From contig JAOTTP010000019.1 of assembly GCA_029864405.1 (NCBI GenBank), positions 1 through 43,887 on the forward strand: DNA of 43,887 nucleotides. Direction: 5' to 3'. The notes below the pieces were generated by a model. That model did not search any database, was not told where the DNA came from, and saw only the letters and a program-made list of their open reading frames with translations. Shown piece after piece: positions 25,314 to 34,428 of this stretch (within the stretch, counting starts at the first letter, position 1; every line of letters begins with the position of its first letter). Both the position numbers and the translations under genes were made by a program. The DNA comes from Nitrospirota bacterium. GTDB taxonomy: Bacteria; Nitrospirota; Nitrospiria; Nitrospirales; UBA8639.

Positions 25314-26479
25314 ACAATCCCACCGACAGGGACGGTAAGCTCAAAGTGTTGTTGATCGAGGATGACGAAGATGACGCGCTGATTACTCGGAGTCTTCTTG
25401 AAAAACTCTCGAATCCCCTCGTGGACTTGGAATGGGTTCCGTCCTATGCCGAAGGGCTTGAGCAGATCAAATCGCACCATCATGATATTGGCCTTTTGGA
25501 TTATCAACTTGGTTCACGGACTGGACTGGAATTGCTTCAGGAAGCCAAAAGCCATGGCCTGCATCTTCCCTTGATTATGTTGACGGGCCAGGGCAATGAA
25601 TCACTTGTGATGGATGCCTTGGAGTTGGGCGCAATCGACTATATTCCAAAGCGAATCATTTCCAGTGAAAGTCTCCAACGGGCTATTTGCCATGGGATCG
25701 AAAAGGCTCGTTTGCAGGCGGCAATAGCTGCCCATCAACGGGAGCTAGAAAAAACGAATCAAGAGCTGCAACGGAAAAATGAAGAAATTCAGCGTTTCTA
25801 TCATGTGGTTGCCCACGAATTGAAAACGCCGTTGACGGCCGCCTCAGAGTTTGTGGAGATTCTGCTCGAAGGGATTTCTGGATCGTTAACCGCAACCCAG
25901 GAAGAATACCTTCGGCTCATCCAGCGGTGTTGCGGTCATCTAAATCGTAATATCAATGACTTGTATGAAATTACACGCTTTGAAACCGGTAAGTTGAGCA
26001 TCCATCCTCAGTTGGGCTCATTGCCTGAGTTAATTGACTATGCGGTGAAGGTGTTCACTCCTGATGCGCAGGCAAAGGGCATTGCCCTGAACGTGTGCGT
26101 GGCACCTGATCTTCCACTTCTGGCAATCGATCCCCAACGCATTCGACAAGTGTTGTTGAATTTGCTAGGGAATGCGCTAAAATTTACTCAGAGGACAGGG
26201 AAAATCCTGGTCTCGGTGTGCGTCGATTCGTCTTGTGGAGGGAGGGTGCGCGTCTCGATTGAAGACACCGGGATTGGGATTGCTCAGGATCAGTTGGAAC
26301 GTATTTTTGAACGGTTATATCAGGTCAACGAAGACGCGTCTGCTTCCGCCTCTGGTTTGGGTCTCGGATTATTTATCTGCCGAGAAATTGTCAAGTTACA
26401 TGGTGGGACGATGATGGCCACAAGTGACTTGGGAAAAGGTAGCATTTTTAGTTTTACCCTGCCCTATCAGTCTGTATAG
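25310..26479 (+). CDS. Hybrid receiver-histidine kinase
   Basis: The 389-residue cytosolic protein begins with GTG at 25310, overlapping the previous stop. Domains: receiver (about 10-130; LLIEDDEDDALI, phospho-Asp in IGLLDYQLGSRTGLE), a coiled-coil linker (about 140-165; LEKTNQELQRKNEEIQR), HisKA (His in HVVAHELKTPLTAASEF, about 172) and HATPase (about 270-385; LLNLLGNALKFT, IEDTGIGIA, GLGLGLFICREIVKLHGG). It mirrors the pair at 20630-22236 on the other strand. Confidence 0.95.
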   Translation: MNNPTDRDGKLKVLLIEDDEDDALITRSLLEKLSNPLVDLEWVPSYAEGLEQIKSHHHDIGLLDYQLGSRTGLELLQEAKSHGLHLPLIMLTGQGNESLVMDALELGAIDYIPKRIISSESLQRAICHGIEKARLQAAIAAHQRELEKTNQELQRKNEEIQRFYHVVAHELKTPLTAASEFVEILLEGISGSLTATQEEYLRLIQRCCGHLNRNINDLYEITRFETGKLSIHPQLGSLPELIDYAVKVFTPDAQAKGIALNVCVAPDLPLLAIDPQRIRQVLLNLLGNALKFTQRTGKILVSVCVDSSCGGRVRVSIEDTGIGIAQDQLERIFERLYQVNEDASASASGLGLGLFICREIVKLHGGTMMATSDLGKGSIFSFTLPYQSV

Positions 26480-26523
26480 GAACTGATGTTTGTCTTTGAT
26501 GAGCCTCACCACCGGAGAACGAT

Positions 26524-26913
26524 ATGGAGAAGACACTGTTAATTGTGGAGGATGATGAAAACATTTCCAAGGCTCTTGAAGTTCGGCTGAGTGCCCGCGG
26601 GTTCAATGTTGTGACAGCCTTTGATGCGATCATTGGGATGCAAAAGGCGGTACAAATGATTCCTGATGCCATTGTGTTGGATATCACCTTGCCTGGGGGA
26701 AATGGGTTGGCCCTGGCCCAGCGATTAAAGGAGTCGGCCAAAACCAAGGAGATTCCGTTCATTTTCTTGACGGCGAGTAAGCAAGACGGCTTACGTCAAC
26801 AGGCCACCTCACTCGGCGCAGCGGCTTTTTTTGAAAAGCCGTATGATTTTGAATATCTTTTGGCGGCTATCCGGGCTGTCGTTGAACATCCTCATGCGCG
26901 ATTGTCGTTGTAA
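26524..26913 (+). CDS. Single-domain response regulator
   Basis: The 129 residues are one receiver domain: LIVEDDENIS at the start, phospho-Asp in AIVLDITLPGGNGL (about residue 53), Thr in FLTASK and Lys in FEKPYDF. No output domain. It is 44 nt downstream of the hybrid kinase on the same strand and probably in the same operon. Partner unknown. Confidence 0.93.
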   Translation: MEKTLLIVEDDENISKALEVRLSARGFNVVTAFDAIIGMQKAVQMIPDAIVLDITLPGGNGLALAQRLKESAKTKEIPFIFLTASKQDGLRQQATSLGAAAFFEKPYDFEYLLAAIRAVVEHPHARLSL

Positions 26914-26992
26914 CGCCTTCTCTATGATTGATCAACCCAGGCATCCTAGGAACCCCTCATTCTAAGTGAATCAATATATTCTTGGAGGATTC

Positions 26993-28276
26993 ATGACAGT
27001 TGGGATTAATGCAGATGTTGATAATGTTCGCGTCTTGCTGATCGATGATAGTGAAGACGATGCGATTATTGCTCGAGCCATGCTTTCCAGAGTCCGTGGG
27101 GTGATTTTCGAGGAAGAATGGGTTCCGACATTTGATGAGGGTGTCAGGAAACTTAAAGAAAATACCCATGATATTTGTCTTTTGGATTATTGCCTTGGCA
27201 AAGAAACGGGTCTTGATCTGTTGCGGGAAACCATTAAATTTGGATGCCGGGTTCCCATTATTATGTTGACGGGGACCAATAATCAGGAAATTGATGTCCA
27301 AGCGATCAAGCTGGGTGCCGCCGACTACGTGGTGAAAGGCGAAACCAATCCCGCCTTACTGGAGCGGGCTATTCGCCATGCTCGTGAGCGGAAAAAGGCG
27401 AGGACGGAACGCGAATTACTGAATCAACAGTTGGTCGAAAGTTCCCGCTTGGCGGGTATGGGAGAAGTGGCTTCGCATATCCTGCATAATGTGGGCAATG
27501 TGCTCAACAGTATCAATGTGTCAGTGGGGTTGCTCTCGCAATACCTTCACGAGATGCCGATTGACGATGTCTCACGCGTCGCTCATCTTTTCGAAGAGCA
27601 TAAGGAAGACGTTGGAGAATTTTTGACCTCTCATCCCAAGGGGAAGCGGATTCCCTTGTTTTTAACTCAAATAGGGACGCATTTGGGGCAGCATTTTACT
27701 GCCGCGAACAAAGAACTCGAGGGACTGGTTTCGCAGCTTGATCATGTCAATCAAATTATGGCCACGCAAAAGACACTTGCGAACGCGGCTGAGGTTGTGG
27801 AGCCAGTGATCTTAGGTGAATTGATAGAGCAAGCCCTGCTTATGAATCAGCCTGGATTTGAAACAGATCATATTGCGATCAAGCGGGAAATTTTCAATAT
27901 CCCACAAGTCATGATTGACAGGCATCAAGTCTTGCAAATTCTGACCAACCTCATTGGAAATGCCAAAGACGCGATGCAGGCTCAGGGGGGGGACTCTCAC
28001 CGATTAACTGTGCAAATGGTGAAGCATCCCGACCGGGAAGGGTTGGTGCGGATTCAAGTGAGCAATACGGGCATTGGGATATGTCCAGAGCATCTGACCC
28101 GGATCTTTGCCCAAGAATTTGGCGTTAAGAACCAGGGGTTAGGGCTTCATGCCAGTGCGTTAGCTGCGAAAAAAATGGGTGGTTCTCTCACGGCATGGAG
28201 TGCTGGAGAAGGGCGTGGTGCGACGTTTACCCTAGACCTGCCCATGAAGACTCTTGAGGTTATTGCACCTAATTAA
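26993..28276 (+). CDS. Receiver plus atypical histidine kinase
   Basis: The 427-residue protein starts at ATG 26993, where GGAGG lies 4 nt upstream; a longer frame to 26966 lacks a site. Domains: receiver (about 8-125; LLIDDSEDDAII, phospho-Asp in ICLLDYCLGKETGLD), a short coil, a dimerisation helix with the uncommon H-box GEVASHILHNVGNVLNSI (about 158-175), a long helical insert, and a HATPase domain (about 305-420; LTNLIGNAKDAM, VSNTGIGI, NQGLGLHASALAAKKMGG). The LHNVGN-type H-box belongs to a distinct kinase subgroup. Last gene of the riboswitch-led operon. Confidence 0.92.
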   Translation: MTVGINADVDNVRVLLIDDSEDDAIIARAMLSRVRGVIFEEEWVPTFDEGVRKLKENTHDICLLDYCLGKETGLDLLRETIKFGCRVPIIMLTGTNNQEIDVQAIKLGAADYVVKGETNPALLERAIRHARERKKARTERELLNQQLVESSRLAGMGEVASHILHNVGNVLNSINVSVGLLSQYLHEMPIDDVSRVAHLFEEHKEDVGEFLTSHPKGKRIPLFLTQIGTHLGQHFTAANKELEGLVSQLDHVNQIMATQKTLANAAEVVEPVILGELIEQALLMNQPGFETDHIAIKREIFNIPQVMIDRHQVLQILTNLIGNAKDAMQAQGGDSHRLTVQMVKHPDREGLVRIQVSNTGIGICPEHLTRIFAQEFGVKNQGLGLHASALAAKKMGGSLTAWSAGEGRGATFTLDLPMKTLEVIAPN

Positions 28277-29090
28277 GTAATAATGGCTCATTATAGTGGC
28301 TTCATTGGAATGGCAAGTAGGGTCTTATGAGATCCGAGGGATGTGGGCGAAGCAAAGAGTTTTTTCGTGCTTGGGACGAGAGCAACCACCACGAGTTGAT
28401 CGAGTTGTGTGTGGTCAATCCTGGTGAAGTCTTTTTCCTCATTCCTCCAAGAGACTATCACTGAATAAGCATTGAGACACATATCCCCTTCTGTCTCAGT
28501 TTTTTGGAAAGCCCCAGAATTCATGTTGCCTTTTTGAGAACCGAGATGCCTGTCGGTGTCGCGTGTGACCACGAGTTTCAACTCGCGTTGAACGGTAGAT
28601 CCAAGCCCTTTCCCTTTGCTCGGTTGCGCGGATAAATCGAGTGCGTAGAACTTGTAGCGGGAGTGTTGTTGAATGTGCTACCCCTAGTTTTTCCCTGTGA
28701 AAACCAGAGAACAAGTTGTCCCATCCTGCCTCGCATAGATTCCTACTGATTCACAATTTCTTGACCCTCTACAAGAATTATCTTGGATAGTGGAGCCCCT
28801 CAATGTTGAGGATCCATAAGATTCAGGAGTTTAACACCCGCGGAGAGACAAGTGGAGACGTGCAGGGATGGATTGTTGGTGAGAGCATGGACAGAGAGCA
28901 ACAGGCACGGAGTCGAGAAACGCCGGTTGCGAATATTTCCCCCAAGCCTTGCAATGTTCTACAGGTGAATCAGGTCAGGTTGTGCGTTGCGGTACTCAAG
29001 GAAGGAGGAGGTAGCTATAGGGTGTGACCGAAAAACAGTCACAGGACGAGAAGGGCCATCATGCTGATGGTTCGGATGCGGGCTCCAAGA
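28277..29090. other. Long intergenic region with an unexplained open frame
   Basis: The minus strand is open without a stop from about 28683 to 28291 (about 130 codons, ending MKPL). An ATG at 28524 with AAAGG upstream could give 77 residues, but the protein-like pattern begins before it, so a decayed or mis-started gene is possible. I recognise no family. At 29023-29043 TGTGAC and GTCACA face each other across 9 nt. A 74-codon plus-strand frame at 28803 lacks protein-like pattern. Confidence 0.4.
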
Positions 29091-29408
29091 CTAGGCGTCG
29101 ATATAATCAACCCAGGTTTCTTTTTCCGCCAAGTATGTTTGGCCTTTGAAATTGAGGCGAGTCCGCATGGTGGTAAAGCCTAATTCGCGCAGTTGATCGG
29201 TGATGTCCTTCAGGGTTTCCTGCACGGTTCGATAGACTTGTGACTGCAGGTTCAGCGCTTCGTACATGACCGTTCCCGAGTATCCGCGTTCCACTCGTTT
29301 GATCGGGATCATTCGATTGAAATATCGGTCACTGGGGTCCATGCCCTCCAATTGATGCTTTTCCACGACGGCATTTTTGACTCGAAAGGATAAGGGAAGC
29401 GATGTCAT
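29091..29408 (-). CDS. Conserved-looking hypothetical protein
   Basis: The 105-residue product starts MTSLPLSFRV at 29408, with GGAG 9 nt upstream. The frame can be extended to a GTG at 29465, but that codon lies within a few bases of the predicted transcription start of the promoter at 29468-29496. Composition is ordinary and soluble (strand-rich start, helix VYRTVQETLKDITDQLRELG, strands at the end). I do not recognise the family. Confidence 0.65.
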   Translation of the reverse strand: MTSLPLSFRVKNAVVEKHQLEGMDPSDRYFNRMIPIKRVERGYSGTVMYEALNLQSQVYRTVQETLKDITDQLRELGFTTMRTRLNFKGQTYLAEKETWVDYIDA

Positions 29409-29467
29409 ATGCTCTAGCTCCAGCTTAACGATGGATAGCGGTGGATTTTCTATCCTGATAGCCACGG

Positions 29468-29496
29468 ATTATAGGCCGCACCGATGAGTGTCGCAA
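29468..29496 (-). promoter_or_regulatory. Sigma-70-type promoter
   Basis: Reading the minus strand: TTGCGA (29496-29491), 17 bp, TATAAT (29473-29468), a perfect -10 box. It drives the hypothetical gene ending at 29091 and gives a leader of about 55 nt to the ATG at 29408. Confidence 0.7.
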
Positions 29497-29581
29497 GCGT
29501 GGTTGACTTCCTTCAGAAACCCCGCGTAACCTTCCCTACGCTTAGGATAAAATACGGTGGTGAGAAAGGCGTTGTGTCGAA

Positions 29582-30160
29582 ATGGACCGCGAGTCACGGG
29601 TTGCCGACAATCCAATCAACCTTCCCAACAGTCTCACGGTCCTCCGGATTCTGCTTGTTCCGGTCTTCGTTGGGTTTTTGCTCTACGAATACTTTGATTA
29701 TGCCCTCGTCACGCTGTTAGTCGCGGCGGTGACCGATGGGCTGGATGGGGCAATTGCCCGTATCACCGACCAGCGCACTCGCCTTGGCGAGTATCTCGAT
29801 CCTCTGGCTGACAAGTTACTCCTCGTGTCGGCCATCGTGACTTTATCCGTTCTCCATTTTATTCCTCTCTGGGCAGTGATTCTCGTCGTGAGTCGTGATG
29901 CCATCCTCCTCACCGGGACGGTATTGGCCAATTTGACGGAAATAGATATTGATATTGCTCCCACCTGGCTGGGAAAGGGTACCACCTTCGCACAAATTTG
30001 TTATGTCATTATGGTGATTCTCTTTGCGACTGAGCGTGTTTCTGCCGAACACGTCATTCCTTTTCTCTCCGTTATGGTAATCCTGACGACGGGTTCAGGA
30101 GTGCATTATTTGTTCCGGGGAATTCAACATCTCAATTCCTCAGGTGAGAAAAAAGGGTAG
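29582..30160 (+). CDS. pgsA: CDP-diacylglycerol-glycerol-3-phosphate 3-phosphatidyltransferase
   Basis: The 192-residue membrane protein has the CDP-alcohol phosphatidyltransferase signature in full: DGLDGAIARITDQRTRLGEY followed by LDPLAD (D-x2-DG-x2-AR-x8-G-x3-D-x3-D, about residues 52-75), with five or six hydrophobic helices. It makes phosphatidylglycerol phosphate, the committed step to PG and cardiolipin. The N-terminal LPNSLTVLRILLVP is typical of PgsA. It heads the plus-strand series and is 14 nt from the pilus ATPase gene. Confidence 0.93.
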   Translation: MDRESRVADNPINLPNSLTVLRILLVPVFVGFLLYEYFDYALVTLLVAAVTDGLDGAIARITDQRTRLGEYLDPLADKLLLVSAIVTLSVLHFIPLWAVILVVSRDAILLTGTVLANLTEIDIDIAPTWLGKGTTFAQICYVIMVILFATERVSAEHVIPFLSVMVILTTGSGVHYLFRGIQHLNSSGEKKG

Positions 30161-30174
30161 AGGGGAGGTTGCCG

Positions 30175-31992
30175 GTGAATCGAGAGCGGGTCGGACTACA
30201 GTTGGTGGATGCGAAGGTGATCTCTTCAGATGATTTGTCCCAGGCACTTGATATCCAGCAGGGAGAAGGCGGACGCCTCGGGAGTATTCTCGTTCGGATG
30301 GGGGTCCTGTCCGAATCCACCTTATTAGAGTTTCTCAGTCAGCACTATGGGGTCGCCACCGTTGAATTGTCTACGTGTTCGATTGACGGGAGTCTTCGAG
30401 GACTGGTTCCTTATGACGTTGTCCACCAACACCTCGTCTTGCCGGTGCGGAAAACCACTTCACGGCTGAGTTTGGCTATGGCCGACCCCACGAATGCGTC
30501 TTTGCTCGATGATTTGCGATTTCGTACGGGACTGCACATCATCCCGATGGTGGCCACGGAGTCGGATTTACGGACAGCGATTTCCCACGTGTATGGCCAG
30601 GGGCAGGATGGATCTTCCTCGCTCATGGAAGCTTTTCCAAAAGATGAGCGGGGTCATTCCAACAGTCGGGGAGATAGCGACCGGGTCTCACCCAATTCGA
30701 TGGGGAAGTCTGGTGGCCGTGTCTCTTCCTTTGCTAACGAGTTAAATGATCAAGAAAGACCCATGATTCTTCAGGATAAAGCTGCGATGTCTCTCGGGAA
30801 GCTTCATATCAAAATTGATAAAGACTCTTCGGCTGTGGATGTCGTGAATCGCCTTGTTCAGCAGGCCATTGAAATGGAGGCGAGCGATATTCACCTTGAG
30901 CCGATGGAGAACATGATCCGGATTCGCTTCCGGTTGGATGGTGTCTTACGCCCGATTCAAAATCTGCCTAAAGATCTTCATCAGGCATTACTCGCCAGGG
31001 TGAAAATTCTTTCTGATCTGGATATCGCCGAGCGTCGGTTGCCCCAAGATGGACGGATGAAGATGGAGGGTTTTCCCCACGTCGATATTCGAGTGGCCAT
31101 TCTCCCGTGTTTGTTTGGCGAAAAAGCGGTCTTGCGTCTCTTGAATCAGTCGGGGCTAGCGTTGCATTTGACGAATATTGGGCTCGATCAGCCTGATTTG
31201 GATCGGGTGACGACGGCCCTGGAAAATCCCTATGGCATGATTCTGGTGACGGGGCCTACGGGGAGCGGGAAGACGACGACGCTCTATAGCGCGTTGCAAT
31301 TTCTGAATACCCCTCAGATGAATATTGTCACTGTCGAAGATCCCGTGGAATACCAAATCCAGGGCATCAATCAATTGCAAATTCATGAAGAGATCGGATT
31401 GAATTTTTCCGCCGGGTTGCGTGCTTTCCTACGGCAGGATCCCGATGTCATGATGGTGGGGGAAATTCGTGATCGGGAAACCGCGCAGATCGCGATTCAG
31501 GCTTCCCTGACCGGCCATCGAGTCCTTTCGACCTTACATACGATGAATGCTCCAGGAGCGATTACCCGGCTCATCGATATGAGCATTGAACCGTTTTTGG
31601 TGTCTTCTGCCGTTTCGCTTATTGTGGGACAACGATTAGTACGGAAAATTTGCGATCATTGTCGGGAGCTCGATACGGTTTCTCAGCTTCAGTTGCGGGA
31701 ACTGGGGTTTGCTGAGAATGTGCTCGGGGCGGTTCAAGCGATGAAAGGGCGTGGGTGTGTGTTCTGCCATCTGACCGGATTTAAAGGACGTATGGCGTTA
31801 TTTGAAACCTTGCCTATTTTTGAAGGGCTGCATGATAAAATCTTGGCACGGGCATCGACGCATGAATTGATAGCCTGTGCGATAGACGAAGGATTTCGCA
31901 CACTCAGGCAAGCGGGGATGGCAGCTGTTCAAAATGGTTTGACCACTGTGGGCGAGGTGTTTGCCGAAACGAGATCTGATGTTTCTGTGTAA
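30175..31992 (+). CDS. pilB: Type IV pilus/type II secretion assembly ATPase (PilB/GspE)
   Basis: The 605-residue protein has an N-terminal MshEN/GspE_N domain (about 5-140), a linker, N2 (about 205-320) and the RecA-like ATPase core with Walker A GPTGSGKTT (about 360), Asp box VTVEDPVEYQ, Walker B DPDVMMVGEIRD and His box TGHRVLSTLHT. A tetracysteine zinc motif (CDHC...CVFC) is present near the end. It powers pilin polymerisation at the inner membrane. A GTG at 30175 is chosen because GGGGAGG is 6 nt upstream; a TTG at 30169 would abut it. pilT and pilC follow, so PilB rather than a secretion GspE is likely. Confidence 0.92.
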   Translation: MNRERVGLQLVDAKVISSDDLSQALDIQQGEGGRLGSILVRMGVLSESTLLEFLSQHYGVATVELSTCSIDGSLRGLVPYDVVHQHLVLPVRKTTSRLSLAMADPTNASLLDDLRFRTGLHIIPMVATESDLRTAISHVYGQGQDGSSSLMEAFPKDERGHSNSRGDSDRVSPNSMGKSGGRVSSFANELNDQERPMILQDKAAMSLGKLHIKIDKDSSAVDVVNRLVQQAIEMEASDIHLEPMENMIRIRFRLDGVLRPIQNLPKDLHQALLARVKILSDLDIAERRLPQDGRMKMEGFPHVDIRVAILPCLFGEKAVLRLLNQSGLALHLTNIGLDQPDLDRVTTALENPYGMILVTGPTGSGKTTTLYSALQFLNTPQMNIVTVEDPVEYQIQGINQLQIHEEIGLNFSAGLRAFLRQDPDVMMVGEIRDRETAQIAIQASLTGHRVLSTLHTMNAPGAITRLIDMSIEPFLVSSAVSLIVGQRLVRKICDHCRELDTVSQLQLRELGFAENVLGAVQAMKGRGCVFCHLTGFKGRMALFETLPIFEGLHDKILARASTHELIACAIDEGFRTLRQAGMAAVQNGLTTVGEVFAETRSDVSV

Positions 31993-32016
31993 GGATCCCA
32001 GAAGACAGGTGGTCCG

Positions 32017-33129
32017 ATGGAATTGACAGAACTACTTGGTGAATTGTGCCGGAAGGGTGGCTCGGATTTGCATCTGGTCGCGGGTAGTGTGCCCCGACTT
32101 CGGGTGGACGGGCATTTGCGGCCTATGGAGTCTCGGACGTTGACCAGCCAGGATATGTCTCGGTTGACAGAAAGTCTGTTGACGGAGGCACAGCACCATC
32201 AGGTCACGCAGACCGGAGAGTGGGATGGAGCATACAGCGTTCCTGCTATTGGCCGGTTTCGGATCCATGTCTATACCCAACGAGGATCATTGGCCATGGC
32301 TATTCGTACCGTGTCCGGTAAGATCCCGACGTTTGAAGAATTAGGACTACCGCCCATTGTTGAAGAATTGACGAGAAAGCCCCAAGGGCTGATTTTGGTG
32401 ACGGGGCCGACGGGAAGCGGAAAAAGTACGACATTGGCCTCAATGCTGGATCATATTAATGAAGAGCGGCCTGCCCATATTATTTCGTTAGAAGACCCCA
32501 TTGAGATTCTGCATACGCACAAAAAGAGTTTGGTATCTCAAATGGAAGTCGGATCCGATGTCCGCGAATTCCAATCCGCACTGAAAGGTATTTTACGGCA
32601 GGATCCCGATGTGGTGTTTTTGGGAGAATTGCGAGATCTCGAGACCATTCAGGCGGCTCTTATCATGGCCGAAACCGGGCATCTGACGGTGGCCACCTTG
32701 CACACGAATTCTGCGATTCACACGCTGACACGATTGGTCTCGGTGTTTCCTTCCCACCAGCAACAGGAAATTCGCATTCAGTTGTCCATGGTACTGGAAG
32801 GCATTCTGGCTCAGCGGCTTCTGCCTCGCTCAGAAGGAAAGGGCCGAATCCTGGCTTTGGAAATTCTGATTCCCTCTCCGGCCATTCGGAACCTGATTCG
32901 GGAAGACAAGATTCATCAAATGTATTCCATGATGCAAACGGGACAAGCGCAATATGGCATGCAGACGATGAATCAGGCGTTGGCCGACTTAGTTGGCCAA
33001 GGAGTGATTTCCTCTGAACTGGCCATGGGACTCACGACACTGCCTGACGAGCTAGCCAAACTATTGGAACGCACCAGCCGGGTTCGGTCTGGGGCGATGT
33101 CCATGGCCAGGTTGCGTCCTCGGATGTAA
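32017..33129 (+). CDS. pilT: Type IV pilus retraction ATPase PilT
   Basis: The 370-residue protein has the PilT N-domain (GGSDLHLVAGSVPRLRVDG, about 14-32), Walker A GPTGSGKST (130-138), Asp box ISLEDPIE, Walker B DPDVVFLGELRD, His box TGHLTVATLHT, and the PilT-specific AIRNLIRE motif near residue 288. No zinc motif, as expected. PilT depolymerises the pilus and drives twitching motility. It lies between pilB and pilC. Confidence 0.95.
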   Translation: MELTELLGELCRKGGSDLHLVAGSVPRLRVDGHLRPMESRTLTSQDMSRLTESLLTEAQHHQVTQTGEWDGAYSVPAIGRFRIHVYTQRGSLAMAIRTVSGKIPTFEELGLPPIVEELTRKPQGLILVTGPTGSGKSTTLASMLDHINEERPAHIISLEDPIEILHTHKKSLVSQMEVGSDVREFQSALKGILRQDPDVVFLGELRDLETIQAALIMAETGHLTVATLHTNSAIHTLTRLVSVFPSHQQQEIRIQLSMVLEGILAQRLLPRSEGKGRILALEILIPSPAIRNLIREDKIHQMYSMMQTGQAQYGMQTMNQALADLVGQGVISSELAMGLTTLPDELAKLLERTSRVRSGAMSMARLRPRM

Positions 33130-33177
33130 GTGATGGCCTGCCTGATCTCTCAGAGAGAAAGCGAGCAATAGTTCGAG

Positions 33178-34410
33178 ATGCCTAGGTTTGAATACCGTGC
33201 AAAAGATGGCGCCGGACAGACGGTGCAAGGGGAAGTGTTGGCTGCCACTTCCGTGGAGGCATTACAGCTTCTGCGTGGGCAGGACGTGTTGGTGACCTGT
33301 TTGCAGGAAAAAGTTGAACGGGTATTCAATCTCAGCGACCAGCTGACCGGCTGGAGCCGTCAGTGGAATTTGCGAGGCGTGAGTAGCAAGGAATTGGTGG
33401 TTTTTACCCATCAGCTGGCGACGTTGATTCGTGCGGGCGTGCCTCTTTTGGAATGTTTGGACATTCTCTCCAGCGAAGGTGAAAACCCGACCTTGCAGCA
33501 GGTGGTCAAACGTATTCGAGCGGACGTGGAGGGCGGGACCTTCTTGGCCGATGCTTTGAAACGCTACCCGACTGTCTTTCATGAATTTTACCGGAGTATG
33601 GTGGAAGTGGGGGAGACGACGGGTCGCTTGGATGAGAGTTTGACTCAACTGGCGGTGTACCTGGATAAACAGGCTCAGCTGCGGGCGAAAATTTTTTCTG
33701 GATTAGCTTATCCAGCTTTGCTCGTGGCTGTGGCGATGATCGTCTTGGTCTTTTTACTGATTTGGGTGGTCCCTCTTTTTTCGGGCTTATTTCAAGATAT
33801 GGGCGAATCGCTTCCCTGGTTGACGCAGGTGGTGATTGACGTGGCTGAGGGGGTTCGACATCACTTTTTTCTGTTGGTGACTCTGTTGGGAACCTTTGTT
33901 ATGGGTATCCGGTGGATGCTCAAAAATCAGAAAAGTCGACAGGCCATTGATGGGTGGGTCTTACGAGTTCCCCTTTTGGGATCCGTGATCCAAAAAGCCG
34001 CAACTGTGCGCTTTGCCAGAACATTGGGGTTTTTGGTCCGTCGTGGGGTCCCGTTGTTATATGCCTTGGGTGTGGCGGGAACGGTGACTGGCAATAAGGT
34101 ATTTGAGCAAAGCATCAAGTTGGCGACCACAGGGGTTCAAGATGGAAGGCCTCTCTCCGAAACCTTACGGGCTCGCCAGATCTTCCCTCCTATGGTGCCC
34201 CAGATGATCAAGGTGGGTGAATCAACCGGTTCCATCGATGTGATGCTTGAAAAGATTGCGGATCTCTTTGAGCAAGAGGTCGATCGAACGGTAGCTACTT
34301 TAACGTCGGTTCTAGAGCCCTTTATTATCTTGGTGGTGGGCTGTGGGATTGCCCTTGTCGTCGTGGCGATGTATCTTCCCATCTTTTCAATCGGTTCAGT
34401 CATTGGATGA
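33178..34410 (+). CDS. pilC: Type IV pilus inner-membrane platform protein PilC (GspF family)
   Basis: The 410 residues contain the N-terminal F.Y.A.D..G segment (MPRFEYRAKDGAGQTVQGE) and two T2SSF domains (about 75-195 and 275-400) with ELVVFTHQLATLIRAGVPL and MIKVGESTGSIDVML, and three hydrophobic helices (about 175-205, 220-245, 380-405). PilC couples the PilB and PilT motors to pilin subunits. The spacer to pilT is 48 nt; no SD is obvious immediately upstream of the ATG. Confidence 0.95.
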   Translation: MPRFEYRAKDGAGQTVQGEVLAATSVEALQLLRGQDVLVTCLQEKVERVFNLSDQLTGWSRQWNLRGVSSKELVVFTHQLATLIRAGVPLLECLDILSSEGENPTLQQVVKRIRADVEGGTFLADALKRYPTVFHEFYRSMVEVGETTGRLDESLTQLAVYLDKQAQLRAKIFSGLAYPALLVAVAMIVLVFLLIWVVPLFSGLFQDMGESLPWLTQVVIDVAEGVRHHFFLLVTLLGTFVMGIRWMLKNQKSRQAIDGWVLRVPLLGSVIQKAATVRFARTLGFLVRRGVPLLYALGVAGTVTGNKVFEQSIKLATTGVQDGRPLSETLRARQIFPPMVPQMIKVGESTGSIDVMLEKIADLFEQEVDRTVATLTSVLEPFIILVVGCGIALVVVAMYLPIFSIGSVIG

Positions 34411-34428
34411 GTTTGGAGGTTTTTCGAC

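Noticed and set aside
28803-29027. 74-codon plus frame
   Set aside because: No ribosome site and no protein-like pattern; isolated in a gene-poor region.
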